Shown: in pieces, positions 34,724 to 43,499 of the stretch
Numbering within the stretch: the first letter of the stretch is position 1
Layout: the number at the start of each line of letters is the position of its first letter
Assembly: GCA_965227745.1 (NCBI GenBank)
Contig: OZ245769.1
Coordinates: 4,650,001-4,714,000 of the forward strand
Length of the DNA stretch: 64,000 nt
Source of the DNA: GAS368 sp965227745
Lineage (GTDB): Bacteria; Verrucomicrobiota; Verrucomicrobiia; Opitutales; Opitutaceae
Reading direction: 5' to 3'
The notes under the pieces: generated by a model
What the model saw: only the letters and a program-made list of their open reading frames with translations
Told to the model about the DNA's origin: nothing
The model's database searches: none
Position numbers and translations under genes: made by a program

Positions 34724-37700
34724 TCAGTCGCGCTTGAGCTTGAACGGGTCGCGCAAGTCGAGCGTGTGCGGCAGCTCGGGAGCGACCTCGCGCGGCGGGA
34801 TCGGCAGCGGCAGGCCGGGCGTGTGGCCGTGCGGGATGAAGCGCGCGAGACGACGGCTCTCCGCCTCGTAGCTGTTGACCGGGAAGGTCGCGTAGTTGCG
34901 ACCGCCGGGGTGGGCTACGTGGTAGGTGAAGCCGCCCAGGGCCTTCTGGTTCCAGCTGTCGATGAGGTCGAACACCAACGGCGAATCGACGCCGATCGTC
35001 GGGTGCAGCGCGGAGGCCGGCTGCCAAGCGCGGTAACGCACCCCGGCGACGAACTCGCCGTTGACGCCCGTGGGCTGGAGCGGGACGCGCGCACCGTTGC
35101 ACGCGACGAAGTAGCGCTCCGGCGTGAGGCCGGTGACCTTGAGCTGCACGCGCTCGACGGAGGAGTCCACGAAGCGCACGGTGCCGCCCGGCGCGCCTTC
35201 CTCGCCCATGACATGCCAGGGCTCGAGGGCGTGGCGCAACTCGAGGTGCATGCCGCGGTAGTCGACCTTGCCGTTGAGCGGGAAACGGAACTCAAAGTGC
35301 GGCGCGAACCACTTGGCATCGAAGGGGATGCCCCAGTTGCGCAAATCGGTGATGACGTCGGAGAAATCCTGCTCGGCGTAGTGCGGGAGCAAGTGGCGAT
35401 CGTGGAGATCGGTGCCCCAGCGCACGAGGCGCTCGGGCGTGTACGGATGATCCCAGAAGCGCGAGACGAAGGCGCGCAGCAGCAGTTGCTGCGCGAGGCT
35501 CATGCGCGCGTGCGGCGGCATTTCGAAGGCGCGCAGCTCCAGCAGGCCGAGGCGGCCGGTGGCGCTGTCGGGCGAGTAGAGCTTGTCGATGCAGAACTCG
35601 GCGCGGTGCGTGTTGCCGGTGACGTCGGTGAGGAGATTGCGGAAGATGCGGTCGACGAGCCACGGTGGCGTCGCGCCGAATTGCTCCGTGTGGCGCGTGA
35701 GCTCGCGAAACGCGATTTCCATCTCGTAGAGCGAGTCGTTGCGCGCCTCGTCGATGCGCGGCGCCTGCGACGTCGGCCCGATGAAGAGGCCGGAGAACAG
35801 ATAGCTGAGCGACGGGTGGTTATTCCAATACGCGATGAGGCTCTGGAGGAGATGCGGCCGGCGCAGCAACGGGCTATCAGAGGGCTTTTCGCCGCCGAGG
35901 ATCATGTGATTGCCGCCGCCGGTGCCGGTGTGGCGACCGTCGACCATGAACTTATCCGTGCCGAGGCGCGACTGCCGCGCGGACTCGTAGAGGAATTCAG
36001 TTTTCTCCTTCAGCTCGCTCCACGAGGAGGAGGGGTGGATGTTGACCTCGATGACGCCGGGATCCGGTGTGACCTTGATGGTGTTGATGCGCGGGTCGTA
36101 CGGGGGCAGGTAGCCCTCGAGCACGACGGGGATCGAGAGCTCGGCCGCGGTGGCCTCGATGGCGGTGAGCAGATCGAGGTAATCCTCGGTCGTGCGCACC
36201 GGCGGCATGAAGATGAAGACGTGGCCCTCGCGCGGCTGAATGCACATCGCGGTGCGCACGATCCACGGCGCACTCTCTTGGGCGGCGGGCACGCGGTCGG
36301 CCGGGGGCAGCGACTGCGGGCGCGGATCGTGATCGCTCGGCGAACTGGCGGCAGTGCCGACCCCTCCGGCAATTCCCGGACCGCGACGGCGGGCGCTCAC
36401 TTCATAGGCGTTCCGAGCGGCGGCGGCGCCGGCGGCTTCGTTGACGAGCTGGCGATATTGACGTGACAGTGCCTCGGCGCTCGGCAGCGGCGGCAGCTCG
36501 AGGGTCGGGTCAGGCGGGCTGATGTGGCGGGCATCGCTCGGCGCGACCCAAGGCTGGGAATCGAGCGGCAGGCGGAAGCCCATCGGCGAGTCGCCCGGGA
36601 TGAGGTACATCGTCTCCGGCCGCAGGAACCACGGGCCGCTGGCCCAGCCCCACGGCGCGGCGCGCTCGATGGGCAGGGCGTAGCCGATGATCTTGTCGAG
36701 GCCCTGCTCGAAGACCTTGGCCATGCGCTCGCGCTCCTGCGGGTCCGACAGCTTGTTCTTCAGTGGATCGACGTTGGAGGGGAGGCGGCGCTCCTTCCAC
36801 ATGTAGTAAAAGCTGTCTTCGTAACCGGGGAGCAGCCACTTCTCGTCGAGACCGAGGCGGCGGGCGAGATTGACGGAAAAGGCCTGCGCATCGGCGATGG
36901 TCCGCGTACCGGGATTAGCGATATCGGCGAGGAGCGCGGGGTTTTTCCAGATCGGCTGGCCGTCGCGACGCCAGAGCGCACTAAAGGCCCAACGCGGAAG
37001 TTGTTCGCCCGGATACCACTTACCCTGCCCGTAGTGGATGAAGCCGCCCTTGCCGTAGTGCGACCAGAGGCGCTTGATGAGGGCCTCGGCGAGGCGGCGC
37101 TTGTTGGGGCCGACGGCGGAGGTGTTCCACTCGGCGCCGTCCATGTCGTCGATGGAAATAAAGGTCGGCTCACCGCCCATCGTGAGGCGGACATCGCGGG
37201 CGCGGAGGGAGGCATCGATGCGCTCCCCGAGGGCATCGATGGCGGCCCATTGCTCGTCGGTGTAGGGGTAGGTGACGCGGGGGGACTCGAAGATGCGCGT
37301 GACCGTCATCGCGAAATCGAGCGTGGACTTGCTTTCGTCGACCGCCCCGGAAATGGGCGCGGCGCTCGACGGCTCGGGCGAGCAGGCGAGGGGGAGATGG
37401 CCCTCACCGGCGAGGAGGCCCGACGTCGGATCGAGGCCGACCCAGCCCGCGCCGGGTAGGTAAACTTCGCACCAAGCATGGAGATCGGTGAAGTCCTTCT
37501 CCGTGCCCGAGGGGCCATCGAGGGATTTCTGGTCGGCCTTGAGCTGGATCAGGTAGCCGGAGACGAAGCGCGCGGCGAGGCCGAGGTGGCGAAAGGCCTG
37601 CACGAGCAGCCAGCCGGAGTCGCGGCACGAACCGGCGGCGCTGGTGAGCGTCTCCTCGGGCGTCTGCACGCCGGGCTCGAGACGGATGATATAGCGGACG

Positions 37701-38170
37701 AGCTGGTTAACGCGCTGGTTGAGCCCGACGATGAAATCGATCGTGCGCTTCTCCTTGCGGTCGATGCTGGCGACAAAGGCCGCAAAGGCCGGCGTGGCGG
37801 CGAGGTCATCCTTGCGCAAGTAGGGCGCGAGTTCGACGGCCTGAGTGGCGTCGTAGGCAAAGGGGAAATTCTCCGCGCTGGGCTCGAGGAAGAAGTCGAA
37901 GGGGTTGTACACCGCCATCTCCGCGACGAGATCGACCTCGACGGAAAACTCCCGCGTCGGCTCCGGAAACACGAGGCGGGCGAGGTAGTTACCCTGCGGG
38001 TCCTGCTGCCAGTTAATGAAGTGTTTCTCCGGTTTGACCGTCAGCGAGTAGCTCAGCACGGGCGTCCGGCAGTGCGCCGCGGGGCGCAGGCGCACGACCT
38101 GCGGCCCGAGCGTGACGAGCCGGTCGTAGGAGTAGGAGGTCTTGTGATGGAGAGCGGCGTGAATGGCCAT
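34724..38170 (-). CDS. Transglutaminase-DUF2126 fusion protein
   Basis: A protein of 1148 residues. The N-terminal 290 residues form a transglutaminase-like unit with C182 in AAGSCRDSGWLL, H231 in DLHAWCEV and D247 in WVGLDPTSG. The remaining approximately 800 residues match DUF2126, the domain characteristic of amidoligase clusters (LTMGGEPTFISIDDMDG near residue 330, GFIHYGQGKWYPGEQLPRW in two halves around 375, and MVDGRHTGTGGGNHMILGG near 745, cited as separate segments). The DUF2126 part has GNH and HTGTGGGNH-like glutamine-synthetase-type sequence, consistent with amide-bond chemistry. The start at 38170 is chosen because MAIHAALHHKTSYSYDR is the canonical first strand. It begins the minus-strand cluster containing TIR-TPR, ATP-grasp and transglutaminase genes. 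Confidence 0.92.
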   Translation of the reverse strand: MAIHAALHHKTSYSYDRLVTLGPQVVRLRPAAHCRTPVLSYSLTVKPEKHFINWQQDPQGNYLARLVFPEPTREFSVEVDLVAEMAVYNPFDFFLEPSAENFPFAYDATQAVELAPYLRKDDLAATPAFAAFVASIDRKEKRTIDFIVGLNQRVNQLVRYIIRLEPGVQTPEETLTSAAGSCRDSGWLLVQAFRHLGLAARFVSGYLIQLKADQKSLDGPSGTEKDFTDLHAWCEVYLPGAGWVGLDPTSGLLAGEGHLPLACSPEPSSAAPISGAVDESKSTLDFAMTVTRIFESPRVTYPYTDEQWAAIDALGERIDASLRARDVRLTMGGEPTFISIDDMDGAEWNTSAVGPNKRRLAEALIKRLWSHYGKGGFIHYGQGKWYPGEQLPRWAFSALWRRDGQPIWKNPALLADIANPGTRTIADAQAFSVNLARRLGLDEKWLLPGYEDSFYYMWKERRLPSNVDPLKNKLSDPQERERMAKVFEQGLDKIIGYALPIERAAPWGWASGPWFLRPETMYLIPGDSPMGFRLPLDSQPWVAPSDARHISPPDPTLELPPLPSAEALSRQYRQLVNEAAGAAAARNAYEVSARRRGPGIAGGVGTAASSPSDHDPRPQSLPPADRVPAAQESAPWIVRTAMCIQPREGHVFIFMPPVRTTEDYLDLLTAIEATAAELSIPVVLEGYLPPYDPRINTIKVTPDPGVIEVNIHPSSSWSELKEKTEFLYESARQSRLGTDKFMVDGRHTGTGGGNHMILGGEKPSDSPLLRRPHLLQSLIAYWNNHPSLSYLFSGLFIGPTSQAPRIDEARNDSLYEMEIAFRELTRHTEQFGATPPWLVDRIFRNLLTDVTGNTHRAEFCIDKLYSPDSATGRLGLLELRAFEMPPHARMSLAQQLLLRAFVSRFWDHPYTPERLVRWGTDLHDRHLLPHYAEQDFSDVITDLRNWGIPFDAKWFAPHFEFRFPLNGKVDYRGMHLELRHALEPWHVMGEEGAPGGTVRFVDSSVERVQLKVTGLTPERYFVACNGARVPLQPTGVNGEFVAGVRYRAWQPASALHPTIGVDSPLVFDLIDSWNQKALGGFTYHVAHPGGRNYATFPVNSYEAESRRLARFIPHGHTPGLPLPIPPREVAPELPHTLDLRDPFKLKRD

Positions 38171-38364
38171 GTAGTAAAGAGGGAAGGGCGCGGAACGGGA
38201 TTTTCGGCGTGGTAAACAATTACTTAGCAAAAGACGGGCCGCAACGCGCAGATGTCGCGGAACGTGAATGTCACCGGCAATGTGATCGTAGATATACCTG
38301 CTTCGCTCGCCGGTGACACAACAAAAGGAAACATTGGGCGAGATTACACGTCTGAGCGGGGGTT

Positions 38365-39357
38365 ATGACTACGCCCTCTTTCCCCGGACACGCGCGGTCC
38401 GTCCGCTTAGGTGCCGCGCTTGGTTTGTTGTTGATGGTTGGCGGTTTGCGCGCGCAGCAAGGCGGCTTCCCCACCATTCCCGATGCGCCCACGGTGCCTG
38501 TTGCACCTACTTTGCCCGATGCGGCCGTGATTCGTGAGCCGCTCCAGCCCCAGACCAGCCAGGAAATCATCGAGGAGCGCCCCTCCTCGTCCCATGTCTG
38601 GGTCTCCGGCCATTGGAGCTGGCGGGAGGGCCGGTACGCCTGGATCGCCGGCCGCTGGGAAGTGCCGCCGCGCGCCAATCTCGACTGGGTCGAGCCCCGC
38701 TGGGAGCGCAAGGGCAACGGCTACGTCCTCACGGGTGGTTACTGGCGGGACGACGGCATCCCCAACAACAGCCCGAGCCAGGTGCCCGCGACCGCCCAAG
38801 GCATCCCGGTTCCGACCGCCCCTCCGCAACAGGCTCCCGCGCAACCCAATACCATCGTCATCAACGAGCCGCCGCCTCCTCCGCAACCGGAATACATCGT
38901 CGAGCGGCCCTCGCAATATCACATCTGGATCGGCGGCTACTGGGGCTTCCGCGCTGGTAGCCGCGTCTGGGTCAGCGGCCACTGGGATCTCCCGCCGCGC
39001 ACCAATGTCGTCTGGGTCGAGCCCCGCTGGGAACGCCGCGGCAACGGCTACGTCTTCATCGATGGTTACTGGCGCGATGCCACGCCCGTGCGCTATATCC
39101 CGTCCCCCGGTCCCGGCCCCGGCCCGCGTGAGGTCATCGTCGTCCGCGAGCCCCCGCCGCCGCGCCGCGAGGTCATCCCGGCCCGCCCCCCGCCCGGCAT
39201 GATCTGGGTCGGCGGTTACTGGTCCTGGCAAGGCGACCGCCATATCTGGATCGCCGGCCACTTCGAACGCCCGCCCCGCGCGCAAGCCGTGTGGGTCCAA
39301 CCGCGCTGGGAACGGCGCGGCGGTGGCTACATCTTCATCGAGGGCTCATGGCGGTGA
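38365..39357 (+). CDS. YXWGXW repeat protein, exported
   Basis: A 330-residue protein with a hydrophobic signal-type segment (LGAALGLLLMVGGLRAQ, residues 15-31). The mature chain has three copies of a unit built around VWVSGHW/IWIGGYW/IWVGGYW, then a W-x-x-G-x-W-type return (YAWIAGRW, VWVSGHW, IWIAGHF) and a closing WVEPRWERxGNGY segment, matching WXXGXW/YXWGXW repeats. The repeats are linked by proline-rich stretches. Such proteins are secreted or surface-bound in Bacteroidetes and Verrucomicrobia; their function is not established, though ligand or matrix binding is plausible. It is followed by a strong terminator at 39533. A lipoprotein relative lies at 46397. Confidence 0.88.
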   Translation: MTTPSFPGHARSVRLGAALGLLLMVGGLRAQQGGFPTIPDAPTVPVAPTLPDAAVIREPLQPQTSQEIIEERPSSSHVWVSGHWSWREGRYAWIAGRWEVPPRANLDWVEPRWERKGNGYVLTGGYWRDDGIPNNSPSQVPATAQGIPVPTAPPQQAPAQPNTIVINEPPPPPQPEYIVERPSQYHIWIGGYWGFRAGSRVWVSGHWDLPPRTNVVWVEPRWERRGNGYVFIDGYWRDATPVRYIPSPGPGPGPREVIVVREPPPPRREVIPARPPPGMIWVGGYWSWQGDRHIWIAGHFERPPRAQAVWVQPRWERRGGGYIFIEGSWR

Positions 39358-39532
39358 TCACATAAACAAACGGTCGCGCGGCTTGATCGCCCCACTGCGG
39401 CTTCAAGCCGACATTCTCGCGAAAACCCACCGACCACCCGCGCCCTCCGCAATTCCCGGTACTTCCTGAGAAATCTCAAAAATCGCGGAGCCGTTTCCCC
39501 TTAAATCCCGTAATCTTTTAACCCTTCTTGAA

Positions 39533-39560
39533 AAAGCGCGGATCGCTCCGCGCTTTTTTT
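39533..39560 (+). terminator. Rho-independent terminator after the YXWGXW gene
   Basis: AAAGCGCGGA pairs with TCCGCGCTTT around a short loop and is followed by seven T residues. It lies about 175 bases after the stop codon at 39357. Confidence 0.85.
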
Positions 39561-39654
39561 GTGGGCGGCTGGGACGCGGGTGCGTGAACGCCAAACCCGC
39601 CGAGCATAACCGCGACAGTTTTCGAATCGTTGAAGGCTCATCGGTTTTCCCGGT

Positions 39655-39673
39655 GTAGTGGAAATTCCACTAC
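39655..39673. promoter_or_regulatory. 19-bp palindrome, operator-like
   Basis: GTAGTGGAAATTCCACTAC is a perfect odd-centred palindrome (9-bp arms, one central base). It is not followed by a T run, so a protein-binding site is as likely as an RNA hairpin. Confidence 0.5.
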
Positions 39674-39962
39674 GCCCGCATCCCAACGAATCGCGTAACG
39701 GCTCTGCCGACTGCGCATATTCAAAGCGGAGATCGGCCCGAATCCCCGTTCGCCACGTTTTCTTCGTCAGGTTCATGCAAGGTGCGGTTTAAGGGATTTA
39801 ATAACCGTTAGATGCATCACTTATTGGAGTAGGTCAGTGCCCTACTGTTTATGTAAGTAATTACTGAATAATGTGATATGTGTAGGTAAGGCCCGTGGCA
39901 CGCAGCGAGCAATAGGTTTCATGCACCTCACTTCCGAGGGTCGCCCTCAAAAATCCAATCAC

Positions 39963-40637
39963 ATGAAGACTCAACTTAAAGCCACCCTCGCCTCCCTCGT
40001 CGCCGCCAGCATTTCCACCTTCGCTTGCGCTCAAAATGCCCCGACTGAAATCAAGCTCGTCAATGCCTACGGCGAGCCCGCCGGTTTCGGCAATCTGCCC
40101 CAAGCAGTCGTCGCTCTTCCCGCCACCAGCCAATTCATCACCAGTAGTTCCGCCCCCGGCACCGCCGGACTCTACCCGGTGAAAGGCTCCGTTGATCGTC
40201 GCAATTTTGAGTCGATGGGCAGCTGGACCGCCCGCAGCGAATCCGCCGCGACCGCTAACGTGAATCTGGGTGAGCTCGAAATTCTCGACTCCGGTCCGAC
40301 GGGTCCGATCACCATGGACGCACAGGCGGCCGCCACGACCGAAGTCACCGGTGCGGTTCTCGTCCGCATCAACGCCACCGACAAAGTCATGTCGTCGCTC
40401 AAAGTTCGCGCCAGCAATCTCGACGATGCTTCCAAAGCCCGCTTCCAAGTCGCCGCTTCCGAAGTGGCGCAGTGCCGCACGACCCTTCGCGAAGATTTGA
40501 AGACCATGCGCCAGTCCGCCACCGCCCAGTGGTCGGATGCCCGCTCAGCCGTCTCAACCAGTTACAACGCCTACGTGCAGTCCCAGCATCGCGCTGAGGA
40601 GGCCGTCGTGCAAACGACGTCTCCTTCGGACAACTAA
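39963..40637 (+). CDS. Secreted protein of unknown function
   Basis: A 224-residue protein with a signal peptide of about 23 residues (MKTQLKATLASLVAASISTFACA). I do not recognise a family. The first half is Ser/Thr/Ala-rich with short strand-like segments (EIKLVNAYGEPAG, TANVNLGELEILD, VTGAVLVRINATD); the second half contains helices rich in Ala, Ser and Gln (SKARFQVAASEVAQCRTTLREDLKTMR, given here only in part as FQVAASEVAQC). ATG 39963 is chosen because it opens the signal peptide; the longer open frame begins in AT-rich promoter-like DNA. A terminator follows 42 bases downstream, so it is probably monocistronic. Abundant expression is possible given the isolated, well-delimited transcription unit. 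Confidence 0.75.
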   Translation: MKTQLKATLASLVAASISTFACAQNAPTEIKLVNAYGEPAGFGNLPQAVVALPATSQFITSSSAPGTAGLYPVKGSVDRRNFESMGSWTARSESAATANVNLGELEILDSGPTGPITMDAQAAATTEVTGAVLVRINATDKVMSSLKVRASNLDDASKARFQVAASEVAQCRTTLREDLKTMRQSATAQWSDARSAVSTSYNAYVQSQHRAEEAVVQTTSPSDN

Positions 40638-40678
40638 GATTCGAAACTCAGTCGAGTTTCGTTTCCTCGGCACCTATC

Positions 40679-40706
40679 GCCCTCGGCCTAACCACCGAGG
40701 GCTTTC
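40679..40706 (+). terminator. Rho-independent terminator after the secreted protein gene
   Basis: GCCCTCGG (40679-40686) pairs exactly with CCGAGGGC (40695-40702), followed by TTTCT. Confidence 0.75.
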
Positions 40707-40799
40707 TCGTGCGCTGTGTTTGAAGTGCTGAGTCCGGCAGCGGGCGGCCCCACTGACATCCCTAAAGCAGTTTCATAAAAACTGTCGCCGGTATTTTCT

Positions 40800-40825
40800 A
40801 GTAGCCGCGAGCATGAGCGAGTGGA
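40800..40825. repeat. AGTAGCCGCGAGC..AGCGAGTGGA repeat copy
   Basis: One of four similar copies; others are at 43591-43617, 52091-52119 and 52151-52180. It lies near the 3' end of the minus-strand PLP enzyme gene. Confidence 0.6.
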
Positions 40826-40873
40826 CGAAGACTCCGCTCGGCTACGACTTTATTTAATACGCTCTAGCGCCCC

Positions 40874-41821
40874 TCACCCCAGCCACGCCCGCATCTGCTC
40901 CGGCGTGAGATTCCCGCCGCACAACACCACCGCCACCGTCTGTCCCGCAAATCGCGCGCGATTTTCCCTGATCGCCGCGAGCGTCGCCGCGCCAGAAGGC
41001 TCGAGCACGAGCCCGAGATGCTGATGCGCGAGGCGCATCGCCTCGAGGATCGTCTCGTCGCGTACGAGCAGGGCCTCGTCGATCGTGTCGCGCATGTCGT
41101 CCACGCACTCGGCAATCGGCACGCGCACGCCGATGCCGTCGGCGATCGTCGCCATCGTGTCGTAGCGCACGAGCCGCTGTTGCTGCCACGATTCCGTCAT
41201 CGCCGGCGCGCCCACCGCCTGCACCGCGACGATCCGCGTCTGGGGCGAAGCATGTTTCAAGTAGCAACCGGTCCCGCACGCCAGCGCGCCGTTGCCCAGC
41301 GCGACGAGCACCGCGTCGAGCTTCTCCGGAAAGCTCGCGAGCTCGAGCCCGATGGTCCCCGCGCCCTCGCCCGTCTCCACATCGAGACTGTCCTCGACCA
41401 TGCGCACGCCGCGCGCCGCCGCCACCCGCCGCGCCTCCGCCTTCGCCTCATCGAAATCTTTTCCCACCTGCACCACCGCCGCGCCCAACGCCCGGATGCA
41501 GTCCAGCTTGTACGCATTTGCGCTCACCCCTGCGTAAACCGTCAGCCGCACCGCGCGCTTCCGGCACGCATACGCCATCGCCATGCCGAGATTCCCCGCA
41601 CTCGCCGTGATGAGTTCACCCCCGCGCTCCAGCCGCGACACAAAATACTCCGCCCCGCGCCCCTTGAAGCACCGCACCGGATTCGCCGTCTCCACCTTCA
41701 CCACGATCTTCGCCCCCAGCAACACCGAGAGCGACTCACTCACATACTGCGGGCTGTGCAGAAAAACCGGATCGATCACCCGGGCCGCTTCGATGATGGA
41801 CGCAAACTTCAGACGGGACAT
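40874..41821 (-). CDS. PLP-dependent enzyme, threonine dehydratase / serine racemase type
   Basis: A 315-residue fold-type II PLP enzyme. The Schiff-base lysine is in RCFKGRGAEYF (family form S-F-K-x-R-G-A) near residue 54, the cofactor-contact loop is TASAGNLGMAMAYACR, and the phosphate-binding glycine loop is ALGNGALACGTG near residue 175. The C-terminal VVLCGGNLTPEQM closes the fold. Relatives include threonine/serine dehydratases, serine racemases and threo-hydroxyaspartate dehydratases; substrate choice cannot be made from this alone. The start at 41821 fits family length; further upstream the frame runs through repeat DNA. It stands alone, converging with the secreted-protein gene. Confidence 0.85.
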   Translation of the reverse strand: MSRLKFASIIEAARVIDPVFLHSPQYVSESLSVLLGAKIVVKVETANPVRCFKGRGAEYFVSRLERGGELITASAGNLGMAMAYACRKRAVRLTVYAGVSANAYKLDCIRALGAAVVQVGKDFDEAKAEARRVAAARGVRMVEDSLDVETGEGAGTIGLELASFPEKLDAVLVALGNGALACGTGCYLKHASPQTRIVAVQAVGAPAMTESWQQQRLVRYDTMATIADGIGVRVPIAECVDDMRDTIDEALLVRDETILEAMRLAHQHLGLVLEPSGAATLAAIRENRARFAGQTVAVVLCGGNLTPEQMRAWLG

Positions 41822-42204
41822 GTCCCCCCATTCAAACCGCGAGTCGCCCCCCAAACAAAGTAAAACCACCCCGATGACAGCGAAGAATTTTTGAAACTGT
41901 GCCGCCCGCCCCCGTTCCCCTCCCTCTGTGCCTCCGTGCCTCTGTGGTTCTCGACTTGGTTTTTCCGAAATTGAACCACAGAGACCAAGAGCCATCGAAA
42001 GCCACCGTGCCCCGTCAGCCGCGCCCCCACCGACCCGCTCTCCCCGTCCTCCCTGTTCAAAAACCCGAGCCCGCGAAAATCCGCCTCCTTCGCTCCGACC
42101 TTAGCGCCTTCGCGTCTTCGCGTTTAATCCCTCTCCCGCTCCTGCCTGTTTAAGCGATTCGGTTTCTGGTGTATTCCGCTCACCCGCTGCTTTATGCCTT
42201 TCGC
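41822..42204. repeat. Intergenic repeats of the CTCTGTGG..ACCACAGAG and GCGTCTTCGCG families
   Basis: An inverted pair lies at about 41928-41990: CTGTGCCTCCGTGCCTCTGT followed by GGTTC on the left, GAACCACAGAGACCAAGAG on the right. A copy of CTCCGACCTTAGCGCCTTCG plus CGTCTTCGCGTTTAA lies at about 42094-42128. No gene is supported. Confidence 0.65.
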
Positions 42205-43499
42205 ATGCGCCCCTCGCTACCCCTCGTTACTTTCATTTTTACGTTTGGTGTGACCGCGCTTTTCAGCGCGAACCAAAAGCCGCCACCCCCGCCACTCCCA
42301 CGTCGCCCACACCGCGAACTCCCACCGCGCCCGCGGCCAAACCCATCCTTTTCAACACCGCCTACGAATCTGCCTCGATCGGCCTCATCGAAAAAATCTC
42401 CGAGACCGAATTCCGCCTCCACATCCGCGGCCAGCAGGATTCCCGCGGACGCAACCGCCAGGCCACCTGGTTCGGCTTCCGCCTCGACGACGTCGCCGGC
42501 CGCGAGCTCACGCTCCACCTCACGTCCTTCAAAGGTGAATACAACGATGCCCCCGCCAATTCCCCTGCCGGCGACTGGTACCGCCCCGTCTTCAGCGAAG
42601 ATGGCGAGCACTGGACCCACTTCCAGGACGCCGCGTGGGACAAAGAGAAAGACGAGCTCACGCTCAAGGTGCAGCCCCGCGGCAACACCGTCTGGCTCTC
42701 CCACATCCCGCCCTACCCACAGTCGCGCCTCCTCGCCCTCCTCGCGCAGATAAAATTATCCCCCGCCGCGCGCGTCGAAGTCATCGGCCAGTCCGTGCTC
42801 GGCCGCGATCTCCACCTCGTCACCGTCACGAACTTCGCCAAGCCCGACACCGCGAAGAAAGTCGTCTGGCTCCAGGCCCGCCAGCACGCCTGGGAGTGCG
42901 GCACTTCCTTCCTCATGGAGGGCGCGCTGAAATTCGTCACCTCCGACGACCCTGCCGCGCAAAAGCTCCGCGACGATTTCGTCTTCAAATTCATCCCCAT
43001 GATCAACCCCGACTCCGTCGTCCGTGGCGAAGTCCGCTTCAACGCCAACGGCTTCGACCCCAATCGCCAGTGGGACGAAGTCGACCTCCGCGGCCGTGAG
43101 TGGCTGCAAAAAAATCCCGAGATCTGGTACGTGAAAAAAGCCCTCATCGATCAACACACCCGCCAGCCCATCGCCCTCGCCCTCAATCTCCACAACACCG
43201 AGATGAACGAGTACATGGAGACCATGGTCGACTCCGATCCCACGCTCGCGCGCATGCACCGCCTCTTCGACGCGCTCCTCACGACCACCACCTTCGACCC
43301 CTCGCGCCCCAAGCTCACGATCTTCTCCAGCGGCCCCGCCAATTCGACCAACTCCATCTGGCGCGAAGCCGGCGTCCCCATGATGCTCATGGAGCAGCGC
43401 ATCGGCCCCAGCAAAAAACTCGGCCACATCGTGACGACCGAAGAGCGCCTCGCCTTCGGCCAAAAGCTAATCGCCCTCCTCGCCGAAGCCGCACGGTAA
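42205..43499 (+). pseudogene. Secreted M14 zinc carboxypeptidase, interrupted by a one-base frameshift
   Basis: The signal peptide (MRPSLPLVTFIFTFGVTALFSA from ATG 42205) is in one frame, and the rest of a full M14 peptidase in the next. The frames meet at the run AAAA 42275-42278; one extra A there would join SANQK to AATPATPTSP, a natural Ala/Pro/Thr linker. After it come a beta-rich N-domain (ILFNTAYESASIGLIEK, RQATWFGFRLDDV) and the catalytic domain with HAWE (zinc His and Glu) in ARQHAWECG, NANGFDPNRQWDE, and LNLHNTEMNEYM with the third zinc His. About 431 residues would result. No start codon exists in the second frame before 42669, so as written most of the enzyme lacks export and initiation. 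A sequence error is a real possibility. Confidence 0.8.

Larger units (their letters stand above)
39358..39962. other. Intergenic region with terminator and several palindromes, no gene seen
   Basis: Beyond the terminator at 39533 the region holds a 19-bp palindrome (39655-39673), a small hairpin AGTAGG/CCTACT (39828-39846) and a 10-bp palindrome AGTAATTACT (39856-39865). The last part is AT-richer than its surroundings and should contain the promoter of the secreted-protein gene at 39963. No ORF here has coding character. Confidence 0.5.
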
